Origin: Pocillopora verrucosa
Taxonomy: Eukaryota > Cnidaria > Anthozoa > Scleractinia > Pocilloporidae
DNA length: 64,000 bases
NCBI RefSeq assembly: GCF_036669915.1
Contig: NC_089324.1
Span: 17,323,631-17,387,630, forward strand
Direction of reading: 5' to 3'
The position numbers were made by a program, and so were the translations under genes. This document shows positions 58,366 through 64,000 of the stretch, in pieces; position 1 is the first letter of the stretch; each line of letters starts with the position of its first letter. Below the pieces are notes generated by a model. That model made no database searches and was not told where the DNA came from. It saw only the letters and a program-made list of their open reading frames with translations.

Positions 58366-59136
58366 GTCTATCTTTTTCTCTTGGGTAGAAGGTTTCATGT
58401 CGAAGGCGAGGGTACAATGTCGAGGGTACCTTTTTTCCCCATTTTTTTTTTGATTAATAAAGAAAATTTAAGCCGAATTAACTAAAATAATTAAAAATAG
58501 TTAAAGAAATTTTTTTCAAGATAGAGACTGCAGGTGGACATTTGATCTTTTTATACGAGGACATCGCCCTAAAAATAGCGAGTGGGGGAGGGGTGAGGTA
58601 AGGAATAGCCTGCGTTTATTTGGAGAATAACAGAGAACTACAAGAACGATAAGAACAGCCGTATTAAGATGAAAGGTGGGGTGTGTGTATGTGTGTGTGC
58701 GGGGGGGGGGGGGGGGTGGATTTCGGGACGGCGAAAAAATAAAACATGATACATGGCTCAGTTAACATTTCCTTCGAACGTTTATTTGGGCATTTACATT
58801 CCAATCTGTATTTGGGAGAGGAACTTTGCGTGACGACCACTTATAACGAATTACAACCACTTGTAACTATGTTTCGTCTGTACATCAATGCTTGAATTTT
58901 ACAACAAAAACCACAGGAACAGATCTGCACACAGGATAATTATGTGTACAAATCATGATGTCGTCCCACTGTCATCGTGTTGTCCCCCCTGCCCCTCCAA
59001 AAGAACACCGCTCATTTTTTTATTAATTAAAAAAAATGGGAAAAAAAGGTACCCTCGACCCTCGACATTGTACCCTCGCCCTCGACATGAAACCTCGACC
59101 CGGCCCTATACCCTCTACCCCCGACAAAAAGATAGA
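58366..59136. mobile_element. Non-autonomous element with terminal inverted repeats
   Basis: The left end (from TCTATCTTTTT near 58368; GGTTTCATGTCGAAGGCGAG, GGTACAATGTCGAGGGTACC, poly-T) is the inverse of the right end (59018-59136: GGTACCCTCGACCCTCGAC, CCTCGCCCTCGACATGAAAC, AAAAAGATAGA). Arms are about 90-110 bp with short indels. The interior has no transposase and contains a GT/G-rich run near 58680-58717. The right end abuts sequence equivalent to 28690. Confidence 0.7.
58680..58717. repeat. GT-rich and poly-G tract
   Basis: GTGTGTGTATGTGTGTGTGC followed by an uninterrupted run of about 17 G, inside the inverted-repeat element. It is a likely source of sequencing or assembly error. Confidence 0.9.
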
Positions 59137-60128
59137 TTTTTCTGTTTGTCGCGATTGACTTGAGATAGCATGCAAATAGCGGTGTTACTAAAGTGCGGAT
59201 CAGCAGACCGTGTAGCCTTTTATAGTCTTGTATGAATACATGACAATTTTTCATTAGTGGAACACATGCAATGTTTGTCGAGAAAATTTCTACGGGACCA
59301 AAACAGCAGCCTTAAGAAGAAACTTTTTTTTATGTTTGTATTTAATTCATCTCCACACCGATACCAGTTGAATCCCAGCTGTTTAGTCGTGATTTCATGA
59401 AGTTTGCGGATTCAGGTGAGTACAGACACTTAAAACAGGCAGAAGATTACAGAGTGGAAAACATCTTGGCCAGCTATAATTAATACCTTTGTAAATATTT
59501 TCGGCTTTGATTTTCAATCTGTATTCTTTCTCGGTTAAATTTTATCAGGGATACAATTAATGATAAAGTGTATTGGCCCCCATAAGGAGTTTCTGAAGCT
59601 GACTTTTCGAGTGTTAGCCCTTCGTTAGAGCGTATTAAGTAAATTGCGTGTTTTGCGTTGAGATGTGTACGATATGTGGCACCTCCCAATGACGCAGCAC
59701 CTCTGTTTCTTTAAGAACGTACCCGTTTCCTAAAATTTAACAGTCAACCGTAAAAAAAAGCAGCTCAGGATCAGCTGCCAAACAGTTTGAGAATCTTTCA
59801 AAACTCATCATTTTAAAGGCTTGCAAGGACAGTTCTGCTTCTCGAAGAATCTTTGGGACTGTTAGGTTTCTGAATATATTAACTATGTGATTATTTCAAT
59901 TAATTTTCGCCTAAACTGACGGTTTGAAAATGTTAACATTTAACAAAATATTTTAATATCAAAAAACAGCGTGCCGAAAAATAGATTCTATACAACAGAG
60001 ACTGAATTGAAACGAGTCTACCCCGAGACACTGACTCAATCACAACATGAATATCATAAGTAAGATGAAAAAAATAGCCAAAGAAGTTTATCGTCTTGTC
60101 ACGCGCGTATGACAAAGAAAAATTCTGA

Positions 60129-60194
60129 GTCTCCGTGAGGAATCGAACTTCAGACCAACCACGCTCCGATGCTCTACCACTGAGCCACAGAGAC
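60129..60194 (-). repeat. tRNA-like sequence (SINE head or tRNA pseudogene)
   Basis: On the minus strand: acceptor pairing GTCTCTG/CGGAGAC, D-arm GCTC-AGTGGTA-GAGC with an A-box, and a T-arm TGAAG-TTCGATT-CCTCA with B-box GTTCGATTCC. Only 18 nt separate the arms, there is no valid anticodon stem, and the length of 66 is too short. Hence it is not called a tRNA gene. Confidence 0.65.
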
Positions 60195-61180
60195 CCAATA
60201 TGAGAGATAGCATGAGATAGCATGCAAATAGCGGTGTTACTAAAGTGCGGATCAGCAGACCGTGTAGCCTTTTATAGTCTTGTATGAATACATGACAATT
60301 TTTCATTAGTGGAACACATGCAATGTTTGTCGAGAAAATTTCTACGGGACCAAAACAGCAGCCTTAAGAAGAAACTTTTTTTTATGTTTGTATTTAATTC
60401 ATCTCCACACCGATACCAGTTGAATCCCAGCTGTTTAGTCGTGATTTCATGAAGTTTGCGGATTCAGGTGAGTACAGACACTTAAAACAGGCAGAAGATT
60501 ACAGAGTGGAAAACATCTTGGCCAGCTATAATTAATACCTTTGTAAATATTTTCGGCTTTGATTTTCAATCTGTATTCTTTCTCGGTTAAATTTTATCAA
60601 GGATACAATTAATGATAAAGTGTATTGGCCCCCATAAGGAGTTTCTGAAGCTGACTTTTCGAGTGTTAGCCCTTCGTTAGAGCGTATTAAGTAAATTGCG
60701 TGTTTTGCGTTGAGATGTGTACGATATGTGGCACCTCCCAATGACGCAGCACCTCTGTTTCTTTAAGAACTTACCCGTTTCCTAAAATTTAACAGTCAAC
60801 CGTAAAAAAAAGCAGCTCAGGATCAGCTGCCAAACAGTTTGAGAATCTTTCAAAACTCATCATTTTAAAGGCTTGCAAGGACAGTTCTGCTTCTCGAAGA
60901 ATCTTTGGGACTGTTAGGTTTCTGAATATATTAACTATGTGATTATTTCAATTAATTTTCGCCTAAACTGACGGTTTGAAAATGTTAACATTTTACAAAA
61001 TATTTTAATATCAAAAAACAGCGTGCCGAAAAATAGATTCTATACAACAGAGACTGAATTGAAACGAGTCTACCCCGAGACACTGACTCAATCACAACAT
61101 GAATATCATAAGTAAGATGAAAAAAATAGCCAAAGAAGTTTATCGTCTTGTCACGCGCGTATGACAAAGAAAAATTCTGA

Positions 61181-61246
61181 GTCTCCGTGAGGAATCGAAC
61201 TTCAGACCAACCACGCTCCGATGCTCTACCACTGAGCCACAGAGAC
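61181..61246 (-). repeat. tRNA-like sequence (SINE head or tRNA pseudogene)
   Basis: Identical to the one at 60129 because of the 1052-bp tandem duplication. Confidence 0.65.
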
Positions 61247-61443
61247 CCAATGGTAAGCGACGCTCAGTAAATCATGAGATCGAGGTGAATAGATACCAGC
61301 ATGAGACCGAAGACATGTGTGTCAGTCAAGGCAAGATGGCGTCGAAAAGCTGGAACGGGCTGGTTTCCGGCCTCTGGCTTCGGATCAATACCCGCGGAAT
61401 ACCGTGAATACATGTGGAACTGAATTACAACATCAATAGTTTG

Positions 61444-61664
61444 CGTTCCAGCCAATCACATCCCGGCTAAACAGACCAATCACGTTCAACAGACCAGACT
61501 TTATAACATCATCGACTGACAACCACTCTCCACTTGACTCTGAAGATGACTTCCGCACAGGTTGTCGAAACGTCAGTCACCAACAACAGTTCTTTTCAGA
61601 ACTACACTCACACGGACGATCACACTATACGAACTACTGATACTCCTGGGTTCAAACCATTTAC
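61444..61664 (+). mobile_element. Penelope-like retroelement fragment (tentative)
   Basis: Replaces the sequence that lies between 29920 and 30335 in the parallel unit. It contains GAAGATGACTTCCGCACAGG and TTGTCGAAACGTC, a wording common in terminal parts of Penelope-like elements of invertebrates. No reverse transcriptase is present. The assignment rests on recognition of this motif only. Confidence 0.35.
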
Positions 61665-62494
61665 TTTAATCGTTAATTGTTTTCACTTGAACCCAGCAAT
61701 GATTTCCGAATTAGCCTCCGCCTTCCCACTGAATACAGGATAACAATAAAAAAAAACACTCTTGCAATATATCTTTTACGGCCTTTTGTATCTTAGTTTT
61801 GTTATTATACTACACATTTCAAGAATTGCAATATAAACATGAACACGAAGAATAGTCACTTTCATTCACGAAGAATAGTCTTGAAGTTGAATAAAAATAC
61901 ATCTAAAGAAACCGTGCTTCGTTTTTCTAAACAGCTGAGTGTTTAAGAAAAAAATTTTGATATAATTCTACACCAAAGTACCTTATTATCAAGCGGAAGG
62001 AAATTTAAATGACATATCATAAATATGTAGATTTTTCCTTTAGAAACGAAACGACTTTTTTCAGAACTACACCATTGAGTATTTAGTTTGTATCTTAACC
62101 ATATGTTAGCTGCAAGAACTCCATATAGAGGTAACTCATTATATTGCAAGGTTTGAAGTGATCTGAAGATATTATAGGTCCCATCCATGTAAGAACGGAT
62201 GGAACAAATTTCGCCGCGTATCGTTCCGAGGAAGTTCACTTTTAGCATTAAAAATAGGGAGCCTCAAAAGACTTGCTTGCCATTCTGATCGCATGTTTAA
62301 ACCGTAAAAGGTAACAGTTTCAAATATTATAGTTGTCGCATTTCATCAAGTAATTTTGAACGATACCGTGAGCGTTTTCGGCTTTCACTTATGTATGTAG
62401 TCAACTTCGTGCGCCAGTATTGATCTTTATTACGATAAAACGTGAGCCACAACATTTTCCAGTGTTGAATGACTTTTCATGGTTCTCGTTTAGC
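61665..62494. repeat. Duplicate of the transporter upstream region without its gene
   Basis: Matches 30335-31226 with a loss of about 90 bp near 62300. It stops at GTTTAGCGA (62494), about 165 bp before where the transporter ATG would be. What follows, 62495-62700, is unrelated. Confidence 0.8.
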
Positions 62495-62699
62495 GATCAT
62501 CTTGCATAATGACAGTCATGGGCGGAATTATAAGAGTTTGTATGAGAATATTTACGACCGCTCTAAGGAATAAAACTATACGTCATATTCTCAATAAAAA
62601 TACCTCACCTTACTTCCACTGCGTTTTCTCTTGTTATCTGACCGCTCACTTTGATGGAAAGAACCCATTTCAGCGAGTTGTCCATTTCGAGGTTTTCAA

Positions 62700-64000
62700 T
62701 TTACATAAGAAGGGTTTTTCTTATGTACTGCTACTGTGCAAGATGATCATCTCACAGCTGGAGCTTGGTTTAGAACCTTATTAGAACCTTTGTTCTAATA
62801 GAAAACCAATGAGGCGTCAGATACTAAAATTCATCCGTGATTAAATTGGTCTCAATCCATTTCACACATTTGAGCTCTATGGCCGTAACGGGTGGCAACT
62901 TGAAGGGTCTAACAGCCCAACAAGCTTCCACAACTGTTGTCGGAGACGGAGAGTTAAACGGTAAAACGTGTTCTGAAATATTGACTTCATGCAATGTGTT
63001 ATTGAGGAGCATTTATTGAGGAGTGAAATTGAGGAGCATTTGCGACCTGATTCTCGGAACTAGAAGAATCAGTTCTGCAAAGTGTTACAATTTTCTTTCA
63101 CATTTATAAGATACATAAAAAAACTACTCATTTGTTAAGATAAATGCAGTTTTCAGGTAATTCATTGCAGAAGAGGGTTAATTCAGTGCAAAGAAGTAAC
63201 AAACCAGGCTGAACAATTCCTTGAACTGTTAAGCCGGATATTGAACTTTCTTGCGCCTCAAAGATGTAAAAACATCATTGTATACTATTGTTTTGATCGT
63301 ACGCGGTTGTTTCGACCGAACGCACAATTTCATTTGCAGGGTTTGAATAAATAATTTTTGCACTTGATGCGCGCGCTTTGCTTCTGCATAATTATAAGCT
63401 ATCTCGCATTTCTTCATGTATTTTATTAATACGTAATCACATGATTTTTCTCATGCCATTTTGAATAAATAGGCACTTGTAAATTTTTCCAAAGACTAAC
63501 ACAATTGACTCGTGCGTATTAATTCCAAATTGCACTTAAAATTATGTGATTACCTGTACGAATTAACCTTATTATCAAGCGGAAGCAATTAAAATGACAC
63601 ATTATAAATATATAGATTTTTCCTTTAGAAACAAAACGACTTTTTTCAGAACTACACCATTGAGTATTTAGTTTATATCTTAAGCATATGTCAGCTGCAA
63701 GAACTACATAGAGAAGTAACTCATCATATTGCAAAGTTTAAGGTAATCTGAAGATATTATAGGTTTCATCAGTGTAAGAACGGATGGAACAAATTTCGCC
63801 GCGTGTCGTTCCGAGGAAGTTTACTTTTAGCGTTAAAAATAGGGTGCCTCAAAAGACTTGCTTGCCATTCTGATCGCATGTTTAAATTTGGTCATAATTT
63901 TGGTCATTACGTCAAATTATAAACGTTTGAATTACGTAAATTTCCACTGATACTTGTCAAAAATAAATACCGAATTGATATCTAATCGTATAAGGTAGTA
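62700..64000. repeat. Duplicate of the copy 3 upstream region, cut by the window end
   Basis: Matches about 40045-41410, i.e. the flank before transporter copy 3. In copy 3 the ATG lies about 330-360 bp beyond the corresponding end point. No gene within the visible part. Confidence 0.8.

Larger units (their letters stand above)
59160..61255. repeat. Tandem duplication, 1052-bp unit
   Basis: Two nearly identical copies (about 59160-60211 and 60212-61255), each a relative of 28730-29750. Each ends in the tRNA-like element. The junction is marked by a partial repetition (GAGATAGCATGAGATAGCATG at 60203-60223). No gene is visible. Confidence 0.9.

Noticed and set aside
60129-60194. Functional tRNA gene
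   Set aside because: A and B boxes and three arms are visible, but the anticodon arm is missing and the length is 66 nt.

Overview
The window is animal nuclear DNA: AT-rich, with introns obeying GT/AG, vertebrate-type housekeeping orthologues and abundant degenerate repeats. The repeat types, the intronless tandem families and the look of the proteins suggest a cnidarian, most likely an anthozoan such as a stony coral. That identification is inference from recognition, not from a search.

Positions 1-26.7 kb are the gene-bearing part. A plus-strand gene, cut by the left edge, runs from about 200 to 11679 in about 20 exons. Its visible part encodes the end of a PH domain, a coiled coil, a Ser/Pro-rich region, a PDZ domain of the tamalin/CYTIP type and a Ser-rich tail. 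Next, on the minus strand (20230 to 15817), is a ten-exon hyccin (FAM126) gene, with a probable alternative last exon at 13700-13327. It shares a 330-bp divergent promoter region with MRPL10 (plus, 20561-21681). A single-exon NDUFB3 gene (minus, 23752-23558) and a single-exon Mab-21/cGAS-like protein gene (plus, 25492-26661) follow. The last has the nucleotidyltransferase fold signature but appears to lack one of the three catalytic acidic residues.

Positions 26.7-64 kb are a mosaic of segmental duplications. The core is a family of intronless SLC32/VIAAT-like amino acid transporter genes: intact copies at 31392-32708 and 41740-43056, two pseudogenes sharing old lesions (36972-38274 and 50405-51694) and a fragment (39712-39932). 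The 3' half of the Mab-21 gene was copied downstream of transporter copies and decayed. The pseudogene-bearing segments (about 34.2-39.7 kb and 46.8-53.1 kb) are near-identical duplicates with internal 1.33-kb tandem repeats. A perfect palindrome with a 3-bp target duplication sits at the same place in three duplicates and is missing from the fourth, which orders the events. Other mobile DNA includes a 5'-truncated LINE with target duplication, a second LINE 3' end, a terminal-inverted-repeat element, tRNA-like SINE heads in a 1.05-kb tandem duplication, and a Penelope-like fragment.

The left-hand genes are ordinary housekeeping or scaffold genes with no sign of co-regulation apart from the hyccin/MRPL10 promoter. 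The right-hand part is best read as a recently expanding and decaying transporter cluster. The last 1.3 kb repeats the sequence that precedes transporter copy 3, so a further copy may begin a few hundred bases beyond the window.
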